42,826 nucleotides of DNA from a virus. The position numbers and the translations under genes are program-made. Position 1 is the first letter of the stretch. The number at the start of each line of letters is the position of its first letter. Below, piece by piece: positions 22,008-30,060 of this stretch. Under the pieces are notes generated by a model. The model saw only the letters and a program-made list of their open reading frames with translations. It made no database searches and was not told where the DNA came from. The stretch lies in the IMG/VR virus record IMGVR_UViG_3300030090_001373, positions 1,157 through 43,982 of that record. One strand, given 5' to 3'.

Positions 22008-23117
22008 ATGAATGTATTATCTTTATTTGATGGCATGTCGTGTGGTCAGCAAGCATTGGAGAGAGCAGGTATTAAGGTAGATAATTATTTTGCTAGTGAG
22101 ATAGATAAATATGCTATTCAGATAGCTGAAAAGAATTATCCTAATACAAAACATCTCGGTGATGTTACACAGATAAGTAAATTTTGGACAGAAAATAAAT
22201 TTCCTAAGATAGATTTACTAATAGGTGGTAGTCCATGTCAATCATTTTCTTATGCAGGAAATCAGCTTGCCTTTGATGATTCTAGAGGTAAACTATTTTT
22301 TGAATATGTAAAGATAAAAGATTTATTAAAACCAAAATATTTTTTACTAGAGAATGTAAGAATGAAACAAGAATATGTAGATATTATATCAGAGTATCTA
22401 GGTGTTGAACCTATTGAGATTAATAGTGCGTTAGTATCAGCACAAAATAGAAAGAGATTGTATTGGACAAACATTCCAAATGTAACACAACCTACAGATA
22501 AAAAAATATTATTAAAAGATGTATTAGAATGTGGTTGTGTTGATAGAGATAAAGCATATTGTTTAGATGCACATTACTTTAAAGGTGGTAATTTAAAAGT
22601 ATATTTTGAAAAGTATAGAAGGCAATTAGTATTTGATAGATGCTTACAAGTAGGTGAAGCAGATGTTAATGGACATGATATTATTAAAAGAGTTTACTCC
22701 AAAGAAGGCAAAGCACCATCACTAAACTCAATGAATGGTGGTAACAGAGAGCCAAAGGTTTGTTGTGGTGGTGCTATTGTAGGAAGAAGATTAGATGATA
22801 AAGGTATACGAAAAGATGAACAGCTTGACTTACCTATAGTACAATGCCTTGAGGTTAATGATAAAGAAAAGTCTAGGAGTTTATCTACTGTTACTAAGGA
22901 TACTGTAGTAACACCTTTACCTAAAGGTAGATATCCAGATGCGTATGGAAAGTATGAAGATTTATGGAGGAAACTAACACCTCTTGAATGTGAACGATTA
23001 CAAACTGTTAAAGATAATTATACAGAAGGTGTAAGTAATTCACAACGATATAAAATGTTAGGTAATGGTTGGACAGTAGATGTCATAGCCCACATATTGA
23101 AAGGTATAAATGTATGA
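22008..23117 (+). CDS. C5-cytosine DNA methyltransferase (369 aa)
   Basis: Motif I LSLFDGMSCGQQALERAG (SAM binding), motif IV GGSPCQSFS with the catalytic Cys near residue 77, motif VI LLENVRMK, motif VIII QNRKRLYWTN, and C-terminal motifs RKLTPLECERLQ and RYKMLGNGWTVDVIAHIL. The target recognition domain lies at about 185-310. The length is normal for a monospecific enzyme. No restriction gene adjoins it, so it probably modifies phage DNA to evade host restriction or regulates expression. The recognition site is not predictable here. Confidence 0.9.
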   Translation: MNVLSLFDGMSCGQQALERAGIKVDNYFASEIDKYAIQIAEKNYPNTKHLGDVTQISKFWTENKFPKIDLLIGGSPCQSFSYAGNQLAFDDSRGKLFFEYVKIKDLLKPKYFLLENVRMKQEYVDIISEYLGVEPIEINSALVSAQNRKRLYWTNIPNVTQPTDKKILLKDVLECGCVDRDKAYCLDAHYFKGGNLKVYFEKYRRQLVFDRCLQVGEADVNGHDIIKRVYSKEGKAPSLNSMNGGNREPKVCCGGAIVGRRLDDKGIRKDEQLDLPIVQCLEVNDKEKSRSLSTVTKDTVVTPLPKGRYPDAYGKYEDLWRKLTPLECERLQTVKDNYTEGVSNSQRYKMLGNGWTVDVIAHILKGINV

Positions 23118-23284
23118 TGTTAAGTGATGCAATAACAACTGTAGGTTTTGCTTTACAATCTCATGTTAATACATGTTATCATGAGGATACTGAAGAAAAC
23201 AAAGCAGAACAAGTAGAACTAGAAGTAGCATGGTCAATAATAAAAAGTCATTTGAATATGTCTTTAGATAAGGAGAATATATAG
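23114..23284 (+). CDS. Hypothetical early protein (56 aa)
   Basis: MMLSDAITTVGFALQSHVNT then acidic NTCYHEDTEENKAEQVELEVAWSIIKSHLNMSLDKENI. It begins by ATGA overlap with the methyltransferase stop (a second ATG follows at once). It ends TAGTG into the next gene. Function unknown. Confidence 0.55.
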   Translation: MMLSDAITTVGFALQSHVNTCYHEDTEENKAEQVELEVAWSIIKSHLNMSLDKENI

Positions 23285-23436
23285 TGAGTGATTGTTTATA
23301 TGTATTCGGAAGTTTATTAGCATTTGTAGGTGGATTAAATATTTATACAAATTCTTCTATACTTTCTGGTATTATTATGTTAGCATTGGGTGGATTAATT
23401 ATGTACTGTGGCTACTTAGCGAAAGGATTAGATTAA
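23284..23436 (+). CDS. Small membrane protein, GTG start (50 aa)
   Basis: A GTG overlapping the upstream TAG, with AAGGAG 8 nt upstream, opens MSDCLYVFGSLLAFVGGLNI then IYTNSSILSGIIMLALGGLIMYCGYLAKGLD. Two hydrophobic segments predict a two-TM hairpin. It ends in TAATG. An ATG-only search would miss it. Function unknown. Confidence 0.6.
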   Translation: MSDCLYVFGSLLAFVGGLNIYTNSSILSGIIMLALGGLIMYCGYLAKGLD

Positions 23437-23594
23437 TGAGTATACCATTAGAACGACTAATAGATGCAACAAAAGATATTAAATGGGGAATGTATAAAGG
23501 TATGGAAGGTAGTCATAGTGCGTCAGAGTATAAAGGTCTGTGTAAAGGACTTGATATGTTAGTAAAACACTTTCAAGAAAAGGAGAAAGTATAA
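23436..23594 (+). CDS. Hypothetical early protein (52 aa)
   Basis: MSIPLERLIDATKDIKWGMY then KGMEGSHSASEYKGLCKGLDMLVKHFQEKEKV; helical, basic C-terminus. TAATG coupling at both ends, RBS GAAAGGA. The upstream extension of this frame would run antiparallel to the reading of the 50-aa membrane gene and is rejected. Function unknown. Confidence 0.55.
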   Translation: MSIPLERLIDATKDIKWGMYKGMEGSHSASEYKGLCKGLDMLVKHFQEKEKV

Positions 23595-23749
23595 TGAAAG
23601 TAAAAGAAATAATACACAAGCTACAACAATGCAATCAAGAGTTAGAATGCTATGGTTATTTTAAAGACGATATAAGAAATGTAATAATGGTTGACAACAG
23701 TATGGAAGATAGAGTAGAATTTAATTTAGAACAATTAAAAGGAGATTAG
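23594..23749 (+). CDS. Hypothetical early protein (51 aa)
   Basis: MKVKEIIHKLQQCNQELECY then GYFKDDIRNVIMVDNSMEDRVEFNLEQLKGD. RBS AAAAGGAGAA, TAATG start. 'KVKELI..L......V' short proteins are common in phage early clusters. No function assigned. Confidence 0.55.
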   Translation: MKVKEIIHKLQQCNQELECYGYFKDDIRNVIMVDNSMEDRVEFNLEQLKGD

Positions 23750-23750
23750 T

Positions 23751-24350
23751 ATGAACATATTTGTATTAGATAAATCACCTATCATATCTGCACAGATGCA
23801 ATGTGATAAGCACATAGTTAAGATGCCATTGGAAACTGCACAGATGTTGTGTTCTGTATGGCATAGGTATGGACAAGGTATGAATGTACCATACAAAGAA
23901 GCACACAAGAACCACCCATGTACACTATGGGCAGGAGATGACGGAGCAAACTATGATTGGCTATGGCAACATGGCATGGAGTTATGCTTTGAATATACCA
24001 GAAGGTATAACAAGATACATAAATGTCAGCAAGTTATCATGGACATATCATTAAGTAATCGTGTATTAGGTTTTGATAATATGAGTAGATATATTACACC
24101 ACATCCACAATGTATGCCAGATAAATACAAGTGTATCAGAGAAGGTGGGTATCTTACAGAACAAATGTCTAGTCAGTATGGTGGTAATGATACTGTACTA
24201 GCATACAGAAAGTATTATGTAAATGATAAGAAAGATATAGCTAAATGGGAGAAGAGTAGACCTACACCAGATTGGTATGCTAGTGGTGAATATAAAACTC
24301 TTCTGTTCTCAGAAATGGGAGCTGTAGAGTTAGATGCGTATGATGGGTAA
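23751..24350 (+). CDS. Conserved phage protein of unknown function (199 aa)
   Basis: MNIFVLDKSPIISAQMQCDKHIVKMPLETAQMLCSVWHRY, then HKNHPCTLWAGDDGANYDWLWQHGMELCFEYTRRY, then PHPQCMPDKYK and AYRKYYVNDKKDIAKWEKSRPTPDWY. This His/Cys-rich, Trp-rich series recurs in many tailed phages. Some annotations call it a pyrimidine-dimer glycosylase-like protein, which I cannot confirm. The conserved CDKH..KM..E..Q and HKNHPC motifs suggest an enzyme with a metal or nucleic-acid substrate. RBS AAAAGGAG. Confidence 0.65.
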   Translation: MNIFVLDKSPIISAQMQCDKHIVKMPLETAQMLCSVWHRYGQGMNVPYKEAHKNHPCTLWAGDDGANYDWLWQHGMELCFEYTRRYNKIHKCQQVIMDISLSNRVLGFDNMSRYITPHPQCMPDKYKCIREGGYLTEQMSSQYGGNDTVLAYRKYYVNDKKDIAKWEKSRPTPDWYASGEYKTLLFSEMGAVELDAYDG

Positions 24351-24456
24351 AATAATTAATATATTATTTGATATATTAAAATACATTGTGTTGCTATGGC
24401 TTGTGTATGTAGTAGTAATGATGTTTCTAGGTACGTTTGGATTAGTAGGAGCATAA
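24340..24456 (+). CDS. Small single-TM protein (38 aa)
   Basis: ATGATG overlapping the end of the previous gene opens MMGKIINILFDILKYIVLLW then LVYVVVMMFLGTFGLVGA, a single long hydrophobic segment. The SD is weak. It could be a small membrane factor, but chance is not excluded in AT-rich sequence. Confidence 0.45.
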   Translation: MMGKIINILFDILKYIVLLWLVYVVVMMFLGTFGLVGA

Positions 24457-24464
24457 AATAAAAC

Positions 24465-24493
24465 TTGTAACAGCATAATAAATATGATATAAT
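24465..24493 (+). promoter_or_regulatory. Sigma70-like promoter
   Basis: TTGTAA (24465-24470), 17 bp ending TATGA (extended TG), TATAAT (24488-24493). It sits 23 bases before the 24516 gene with its RBS between. Confidence 0.7.
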
Positions 24494-24515
24494 AAAAATA
24501 TAAAAGGAGAATGAA

Positions 24516-24794
24516 ATGTTTAAACCATATAATACCTATGATGAAATTCCAGGAAATGTTAAAAAAGAAATCTGTTTAGGTAACAAAGTATTTAAAGTTA
24601 CTGATGTACCATTGAAAGATATTAATAGTTTTTATTCTGAACTAGATAGTTTTATTCAGACTACAGAGAAGAAAATTTTAGCACAAAGAATTTTAAAACA
24701 ATTAGATAATGTAGAAAAAATTTTAAAAGGTTTAGAAAATCAAGTAGATTATGTTGAAGATAAAGTACAGCAGGTATATGATAAGGTCGTATAA
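24516..24794 (+). CDS. Coiled-coil protein (92 aa)
   Basis: A small N-terminal segment (MFKPYNTYDEIPGNVKKEIC) is followed by a heptad-like helix (EKKILAQRILKQLDNVEKILKGLENQVDYVEDKVQQVYDKV). Good RBS AAAAGGAGAA. It is the first gene of its transcription unit, so it is probably highly expressed. Not identified. Confidence 0.6.
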   Translation: MFKPYNTYDEIPGNVKKEICLGNKVFKVTDVPLKDINSFYSELDSFIQTTEKKILAQRILKQLDNVEKILKGLENQVDYVEDKVQQVYDKVV

Positions 24795-25007
24795 ATGTTT
24801 ATGATTATTCAATACAAAACAAAACACAGACTAGATAAAAAGGCTTGGGAACAACGATATCCTATTGACCAAATCTGTGAGGAAGAACCACCATTTCATC
24901 CTATGTTTTTTATAGATAAAGAAACAGCTTGGCAACAGTTAGAAGAATGGGGTATTGAAAAAGAGATGGCAGAGTTACAGAACATAGAAATAGTTGGAGT
25001 ACATTAA
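24795..25007 (+). CDS. Hypothetical protein (70 aa)
   Basis: MFMIIQYKTKHRLDKKAWEQ then RYPIDQICEEEPPFHPMFFIDKETAWQQLEEWGIEKEMAELQNIEIV. Starts directly after the upstream TAA and ends TAATG. Mixed alpha/beta, Trp-rich, no known motif. Confidence 0.55.
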   Translation: MFMIIQYKTKHRLDKKAWEQRYPIDQICEEEPPFHPMFFIDKETAWQQLEEWGIEKEMAELQNIEIVGVH

Positions 25008-25255
25008 TGAATAAACATCTTCCTCAAAAAGATTTATCATGGTATATTAAATGGATAAGTACCATCTTGATTATTATTTCTTTGATGCTTCGGTCAGCAG
25101 AACTTTTTGCTCCATTTGATTTAGCCTTTTCCCTAGCAGGAAGTTTAGGTTGGTTAGCTGTTGGAGTATTGTGGCATGATAGGTCAATCATAATACTTAA
25201 CGCAGTCTGTGGAACGATTGTAGCCACAGGTTTACTACGACAATTAATAATATAG
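25007..25255 (+). CDS. Membrane protein with three hydrophobic segments (82 aa)
   Basis: Hydrophobic stretches WISTILIIISLMLRSAELF, DLAFSLAGSLGWLAVGVLW and IIILNAVCGTIVATGLLRQL, joined by short charged loops, predict three TM helices. TAATG coupling with the previous gene. Similar small membrane proteins occur in many marine phages with no assigned role. Confidence 0.6.
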   Translation: MNKHLPQKDLSWYIKWISTILIIISLMLRSAELFAPFDLAFSLAGSLGWLAVGVLWHDRSIIILNAVCGTIVATGLLRQLII

Positions 25256-25265
25256 GAGAAAGATA

Positions 25266-25505
25266 ATGCCATATATAACAAAGAATAAAGAGATAGAATT
25301 ACTTAGAAAGAATGTAAAAGATTTACAAGGTCAATTACAAAATGCTTATGTAAGAATAAAAAAATTAAATGAAGCCTTGCATTTTGAGAAAGCATCTAAC
25401 AATCCTAACCATCCCTTCAGTACTGCGACAGGTTGGGCAAACTTAGAACATTGGGATAGTGAGAATCCAGATGCTAGTTTTATTGAGGAGAATAAAGATG
25501 AGTGA
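25266..25505 (+). CDS. Hypothetical protein with coiled-coil start (79 aa)
   Basis: MPYITKNKEIELLRKNVKDL then QGQLQNAYVRIKKLNEALHFEKA, a short coiled coil, followed by a polar tail (NNPNHPFSTATGWANLEHWDSENPDASFIEENKDE). RBS AGGAGAAAGATA. It overlaps the next gene by 8 bases. Function unknown. Confidence 0.55.
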   Translation: MPYITKNKEIELLRKNVKDLQGQLQNAYVRIKKLNEALHFEKASNNPNHPFSTATGWANLEHWDSENPDASFIEENKDE

Positions 25506-25764
25506 AGAAATGGATGCTGAATATTGGGAAGAAGTAGAAAAATTTATGGGTAAAAGGATTCCACCTGGTGGGATAGATGACCCTTATAAAGATTGCTCAA
25601 CATTTATTCAAGCAAATTCAGATTGGATATATCATCTAGGATTTACTTGTGCTATGAATAAAGAGAAAACTTGTGTTAATATTTATGATAAGAAAGGCTA
25701 CGGAGATTTAGTAGCAACATGGTATGAATCAACTAAGGATTATAAGGAGAAGAAAAATGGCTAG
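25498..25764 (+). CDS. Hypothetical acidic protein (88 aa)
   Basis: MSEEMDAEYWEEVEKFMGKR then GGIDDPYKDCSTFIQANSDWIYHLGFTCAMNKEKTCVNIYDKKGYGDLVATWYESTKDYKE. I chose 25498 because GAGGAG lies upstream. Four Cys are present but not in zinc-ribbon spacing. Not recognised. Confidence 0.55.
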   Translation: MSEEMDAEYWEEVEKFMGKRIPPGGIDDPYKDCSTFIQANSDWIYHLGFTCAMNKEKTCVNIYDKKGYGDLVATWYESTKDYKEKKNG

Positions 25765-25945
25765 ACAAATGTGGGATAGAGAAGAACGCTCAGAGTACAG
25801 AAAATTATTTAGAGAATATAAACGAGAAGGCTTTGATGAAGATGAGGCAAAGAGATTAGCACGAGAAGATGTCAAAGAACTTATGGCAGAGAAGAGAAGT
25901 TTTGCTACTGAATTATATAATAATACTTTACGAGAATTAGATTAA
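25757..25945 (+). CDS. Charged helical protein (62 aa)
   Basis: MARQMWDREERSEYRKLFRE then YKREGFDEDEAKRLAREDVKELMAEKRSFATELYNNTLRELD. Almost entirely charged helix, perhaps a small DNA- or protein-binding factor. I chose 25757 because AAGGAGAAG lies upstream. Last of the small early genes before the replication promoter. Confidence 0.55.
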   Translation: MARQMWDREERSEYRKLFREYKREGFDEDEAKRLAREDVKELMAEKRSFATELYNNTLRELD

Positions 25946-25957
25946 TTAAAAAAGTTC

Positions 25958-25986
25958 TTGACAATATAGAAAAAGTACTGTAATAT
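25958..25986 (+). promoter_or_regulatory. Sigma70-like promoter of the primase-helicase gene
   Basis: TTGACA (25958-25963), 17-bp spacer ATATAGAAAAAGTACTG, TAATAT (25981-25986). The spacer resembles the repeat core. A TAATA-rich tract runs from the -10 to the RBS at 26041. Confidence 0.75.
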
Positions 25987-26051
25987 ATCTATTAATATAT
26001 ATATAATAATAATTATAATAATAATTATAATAATACTTAAAAGGAATTATA

Positions 26052-27680
26052 ATGGCACAATGGATAAGTAGAACTAAATGCCCATCATGTGGCTCAAGCA
26101 AGGGTTATAATATTCATGCAGATGGACATGCCTTTTGTTTTTCTTGTAACACTCGGTTTAAAGGTGAAAAGGATTTGAATATGCAATCAGAAAATGTAGT
26201 AAATATAACAGAAAAAAAAGATCTATCTTGGACAGGTGTAGTAAGTGCCATACCAGATAGAAGAATAGATGAAGATGTTGTTAAAAGATATGACAGTTTA
26301 GTAAAAAAGAATAATGGATTTATTACACATCATATTTATAAATATTATAATATTGATGGTAGCCATACTGCTAGTAAGATACGACAAGTAGAAGGTAAAA
26401 AGATTTGGAGTGAGGGTAATATGAAAGATACTTTACTCTTTGGACAAAACTTATTTAAATCTGGTGGTAAAATAATTACTGTAACAGAAGGAGAGTTAGA
26501 TGCCATGTCTGTTTATCAGATGATGGGTAAGAAATATCCTGCTGTATCTCTTAAAAATGGTGTACATAGTGCAGTACAAAATTGTAAAGATGTATTAGAA
26601 TATTTACAATCATTTGAAACTGTAGTGTTATGTTTTGATAGTGATGAACAAGGAAAGAAAGCAACACAAGAAGTTGCCCAACTGTTTGAGCCTAACAAAT
26701 GTAAGATTATGAAGATGGCTTTGAAAGATGCTAATGAATATTTAAAAATGGGAAGGGCAGTACAATTTACAAATGAGTTTTGGAATGCACAACCATATAC
26801 TCCTGCAGGTATAACTAATCTTGGAGAACTTGGTTCAGCTTTATACGAAGAAAATTATTGTGAAACTGTATTATATCCTTGGACAAATATGAATACTAAA
26901 ACATATGGTATGCGTACTGGTGAGTTGATTACATTCACATCAGGTGCAGGTATGGGTAAGAGTTCTATCATGCGTGAGTTAATGCACCACATTATGAAAA
27001 GTACAAAAGATAATATAGGTATACTAGCATTAGAAGAAAACATTAAGAACACAGCATTTAATATTATGTCAGTTGAAGCTGATGCTAGATTATATATTAA
27101 AGAAATTAGAGAAAAGTTTTCTCCTGAACAGTTAAAAGATTGGGAACAAAAAACTATTGGAACAAAAAGATTTTTTGCCTTTGACCACTTTGGATCTATT
27201 GGTAATGATGAGATACTAAGTAAGGTTAGATATATGGCTAAGTCTTTAGATTGTAAATGGATATTCCTGGACCATCTATCTATCTTAGTATCAGGACAAG
27301 AGGATAATGGGGATGAAAGAAAATCTATTGATATTCTAATGACAAAGTTAAGATCATTGGTAGAAGAAACAGGGATAGGATTATTACTCGTTTCTCACCT
27401 ACGCAGACCCACAGGGGATAGAGGACATGAAGATGGTAAAGAAGTTTCTCTATCACATCTTCGTGGGTCTGCAAGTATTGCCCATTTATCAGATGGAGTG
27501 ATAGCATTAGAAAGAAACCAACAAGCAGAGGATGAGAACATTGCTAATACAACAACTATTCGTATCTTAAAAAATAGATATACAGGAGAAACAGGAATAG
27601 CTTGTCATCTACATTACAATAAAGATACAGGTAGAATGATACAAGTAGACGATCCTGCTGCAGGTGAAGATGATTTTTAA
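26052..27680 (+). CDS. T7-type DNA primase-helicase (542 aa)
   Basis: It has a zinc ribbon C10-x2-C13 and C29-x2-C32 that recognises the primer site; a Toprim-type primase core with Glu147 (VTEGELDAMSV) and the D-x-D of CFDSDEQGKK near 195-199; and a RecA-like helicase with Walker A SGAGMGKSS near 297-305, Walker B WIFLDHLSI and LLLVSHLRRPTG. The ending HLRGSASIAHLSDGVIALERNQ is typical of phage gp4/DnaB family. The length is close to T7 gp4 (566 aa). It unwinds DNA and lays primers at the phage fork, with the polymerase encoded just downstream. Confidence 0.9.
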   Translation: MAQWISRTKCPSCGSSKGYNIHADGHAFCFSCNTRFKGEKDLNMQSENVVNITEKKDLSWTGVVSAIPDRRIDEDVVKRYDSLVKKNNGFITHHIYKYYNIDGSHTASKIRQVEGKKIWSEGNMKDTLLFGQNLFKSGGKIITVTEGELDAMSVYQMMGKKYPAVSLKNGVHSAVQNCKDVLEYLQSFETVVLCFDSDEQGKKATQEVAQLFEPNKCKIMKMALKDANEYLKMGRAVQFTNEFWNAQPYTPAGITNLGELGSALYEENYCETVLYPWTNMNTKTYGMRTGELITFTSGAGMGKSSIMRELMHHIMKSTKDNIGILALEENIKNTAFNIMSVEADARLYIKEIREKFSPEQLKDWEQKTIGTKRFFAFDHFGSIGNDEILSKVRYMAKSLDCKWIFLDHLSILVSGQEDNGDERKSIDILMTKLRSLVEETGIGLLLVSHLRRPTGDRGHEDGKEVSLSHLRGSASIAHLSDGVIALERNQQAEDENIANTTTIRILKNRYTGETGIACHLHYNKDTGRMIQVDDPAAGEDDF

Positions 27681-27681
27681 T

Positions 27682-27711
27682 TTGACATTAACTATAAAGG
27701 TATGCTATAAT
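27682..27711 (+). promoter_or_regulatory. Sigma70-like promoter of the DNA polymerase gene
   Basis: TTGACA (27682-27687), 18-bp spacer ending GGTATGC (extended TG), TATAAT (27706-27711). The predicted transcript start, about 27718, lies at the ATG of 27719, so that gene may be leaderless. Confidence 0.75.
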
Positions 27712-27718
27712 GTGTAAA

Positions 27719-27835
27719 ATGTGGAAACACTACTGCCCTATCGAAGAAACTGATATGGAGATAGGTGTAGATGAAGAATGTAATTGGTGTGGTGCAACAG
27801 AAGAAAGAGAAGAGAATGACAACAGCGATAGTTGA
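27719..27835 (+). CDS. Small Cys-containing protein upstream of polymerase (38 aa)
   Basis: An ATG at 27719 opens MWKHYCPIEETDMEIGVDEE then CNWCGATEEREENDNSDS, with a CxxC pair that may bind zinc. No SD is visible, and the ATG coincides with the predicted transcription start. The frame is also open from an ATG at 27710, but that falls in the -10 box. It overlaps the polymerase gene by 20 bases. Coding status is plausible but unproven. Confidence 0.45.
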   Translation: MWKHYCPIEETDMEIGVDEECNWCGATEEREENDNSDS

Positions 27836-29501
27836 TATAGAAACCAACGGCTTAAAAGAAGCTGTAATAAAAAATGGTAAGATAACAATACCAAAAGCAA
27901 CGAAGATACATTGTATTGTTGCCAAGTGTTATGATACAGGCAGAACAAAAACATGGGTACAAGATGAATGTAAACAGTTTGCTGAATGGTCGAAGTTAAT
28001 TGATACATTTATTATGCACAATGGTTTATCTTTTGATGCACCACTATTGAATAAGTTTACCAATTCAGATATCAAAGCATCTCAGGTAAGAGATACTCTT
28101 CTTGAATCACAACTGTTTAATCCTATAAGAGAGGATGGACATTCATTAGAAGCCTGGGGAAAGAGATTACATCAACCTAAAGGTGACGTTGATTCTTTTG
28201 AAGAGTATACTCCTGATATGTTAGACTACTGTAAACAAGATACTGAAATAACTTACATGGTAGCCAAACAATTAGAAGAAGATAAAAGAAAGTTCTCTAA
28301 AGAATCTTTACAGTTAGAACATAAAGTTAGACAGCTGTTAGATCAACAAGAAGAAAATGGTTTTGCTTTAAATTTAAAAGATGCTATGGTATTAAATGCA
28401 CAGTTAAGTGATGAACTATATGAACTAGAACAATGGTCATTACAAACATTTGAACCTACCATTATTGAATTAAAAACAAAGACCAAAGAAATACCTTTTA
28501 ATATTGCATCTCGTCAACAGATTGGACAAAGACTTATGGACAGAGGTTGGAAACCTACTGTAAGAACTGAGAAAGATCATGTTGTTGTTAATGAAGCTGT
28601 ATTAAAAACTATAACAGAACCAGAACTTATTCCATTAGCTAAAAAGTTTATCAGATATTTTCTTATACAAAAAAGATCTGTTATGATTAGCTCCTGGATT
28701 AATGCCTGTCGAGATGATGGGAGAGTGCATGGCAAGGTAATGACATTAAGAACTGTAACAGGTCGTATGGCACATCACTCTCCTAATATGGCACAGATAC
28801 CTGCAGTTTATTCTGAATATGGAAAAGAGTGTAGAAGTTTATGGACAGTTTCTAATACTGATACACATAAATTAGTTGGTACTGATGCAAGTGGATTAGA
28901 ATTAAGATGTCTTGCTCATTATTTAAGAGATGATAATTATACAGAAGAAATATTAAATGGTGACATACATACTAAGAACATGGAACTTGCAGGTATTAAA
29001 GATAGAGATCAAGCAAAGACTTTTATATATGCTTTTCTTTATGGTGCAGGTTCTGAGAAGATAGGAAGTATACTAGGATTAGATAAGAAAGCAGGAACAA
29101 AATTAATAAATAGATTCTTAGCTAACCTTCCATCACTACGAAGATTAAGATCAAGGGTTGAGAAGAGTGCTCGTTCTAAAACTCTTCGTGCTATTGATGG
29201 ACGTATACTTCATATCCGTAGTGTTCATTCTGCTTTGAATACATTATTACAAGGAGCAGGTGCAATCATTTGTAAACAATGGCTTGTACATATGATGGAC
29301 AGAGTTAAAGAAAAACAATTAGATGTTAAATTAGTAGGGAGTATACATGATGAATATCAATTCGAAGTTATAAATAAAGATGTAAAAGAGTTTTGTAAAA
29401 TAACAGATTTAGCTATTAAAGATACAGAAAAAACTCTGAAAGTTAGATGCCCATTAGATAGTGAATATAAAGTTGGAAAGACTTGGGCAGAAACTCATTA
29501 A
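27816..29501 (+). CDS. Family A DNA polymerase with proofreading exonuclease (561 aa)
   Basis: The 3'-5' exonuclease shows ExoI TTAIVDIETNG (residues 2-12), ExoII MHNGLSFDAPLL and ExoIII MLDYCKQDTEITYM. The polymerase domain shows motif A LVGTDASGLELRCLAHYL with the metal-binding Asp, motif B RDQAKTFIYAFLYGAG and motif C LVGSIHDEYQFEV. It is shorter than T7 gp5 (about 700 aa), so a thumb or thioredoxin-binding insert is probably absent or reduced. I chose the ATG at 27816 because AGAAGAGA lies upstream and the ExoI motif follows at once. Replicates the phage genome with the primase-helicase and SSB. Confidence 0.9.
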   Translation: MTTAIVDIETNGLKEAVIKNGKITIPKATKIHCIVAKCYDTGRTKTWVQDECKQFAEWSKLIDTFIMHNGLSFDAPLLNKFTNSDIKASQVRDTLLESQLFNPIREDGHSLEAWGKRLHQPKGDVDSFEEYTPDMLDYCKQDTEITYMVAKQLEEDKRKFSKESLQLEHKVRQLLDQQEENGFALNLKDAMVLNAQLSDELYELEQWSLQTFEPTIIELKTKTKEIPFNIASRQQIGQRLMDRGWKPTVRTEKDHVVVNEAVLKTITEPELIPLAKKFIRYFLIQKRSVMISSWINACRDDGRVHGKVMTLRTVTGRMAHHSPNMAQIPAVYSEYGKECRSLWTVSNTDTHKLVGTDASGLELRCLAHYLRDDNYTEEILNGDIHTKNMELAGIKDRDQAKTFIYAFLYGAGSEKIGSILGLDKKAGTKLINRFLANLPSLRRLRSRVEKSARSKTLRAIDGRILHIRSVHSALNTLLQGAGAIICKQWLVHMMDRVKEKQLDVKLVGSIHDEYQFEVINKDVKEFCKITDLAIKDTEKTLKVRCPLDSEYKVGKTWAETH

Positions 29502-29506
29502 AGTTC

Positions 29507-29535
29507 TTGACATTCTATTTAAAGTATGTCATAAT
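29507..29535 (+). promoter_or_regulatory. Sigma70-like promoter of the SSB gene
   Basis: TTGACA (29507-29512), 17-bp spacer ending AGTATGT (extended TG), CATAAT (29530-29535). Follows the polymerase stop by 5 bases. Confidence 0.75.
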
Positions 29536-29573
29536 AATGTTATTAAAATAAATAGCCAATGAAAGGATTTGAT

Positions 29574-30047
29574 ATGGCAAAAATGATAACAGGTACAGCT
29601 TACTTTGCTTCTGTTACAGAACCGAACACTAATTTTGAACCTGTATGGTCAATTAATGTTTGTGATCTTGACGAGGAAAGTATGAAAACTGTAGTAGAAG
29701 ATGGTTTAATTCTTAAACCTGCTAACGATAAACATCCAACAGATTATGTTGTGATTAAACAGAAAGTAAACAATCCAAAGGGTGGAAGATTTAATGCTCC
29801 AGTTGTAATGGATGCTGCTAAAGAGCCCTGGGACGGAAGAAAGATAGGCAATGGTTCTAAAGTTCGTGTGTTATATAACCCTAGAGCTTGGACATATGCT
29901 GGTAAAGAAGGGGTTACTGCAGACCTAAAGAAAGTAATGGTTACAGACTTAATACCATATGCAGATGCATCAGGCACAGATGAGTTTGATGTTGAAGAAG
30001 GTGGTTATACTATACCATCACAACCTAAAGATGCTTTTGCATCTTAA
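29574..30047 (+). CDS. Single-stranded DNA-binding protein, gp2.5-like (157 aa)
   Basis: The OB-fold-like body (TGTAYFASVTEPN, WSINVCDLDEESMKTVVEDGL, YVVIKQKVNNPKGG, KVRVLYNPRAWTYAGKEGVTADLKKVMVTDLIPY) ends in an acidic tail (GTDEFDVEEGG) of the kind that contacts replication partners. This is the usual form of SSB in T7-type marine phages. I chose the ATG at 29574 because AAAGGA lies upstream; the ATG at 29559 overlaps that SD. It is flanked by a strong promoter and a strong hairpin, implying independent, abundant expression. Confidence 0.8.
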   Translation: MAKMITGTAYFASVTEPNTNFEPVWSINVCDLDEESMKTVVEDGLILKPANDKHPTDYVVIKQKVNNPKGGRFNAPVVMDAAKEPWDGRKIGNGSKVRVLYNPRAWTYAGKEGVTADLKKVMVTDLIPYADASGTDEFDVEEGGYTIPSQPKDAFAS

Positions 30048-30060
30048 TTTTACAAGGAGC

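Noticed and set aside
27710-27718. ATG at 27710 as start of the 41-codon frame before polymerase
   Set aside because: It lies within the -10 box of the promoter and upstream of the predicted transcript start; the in-frame ATG at 27719 is more likely.
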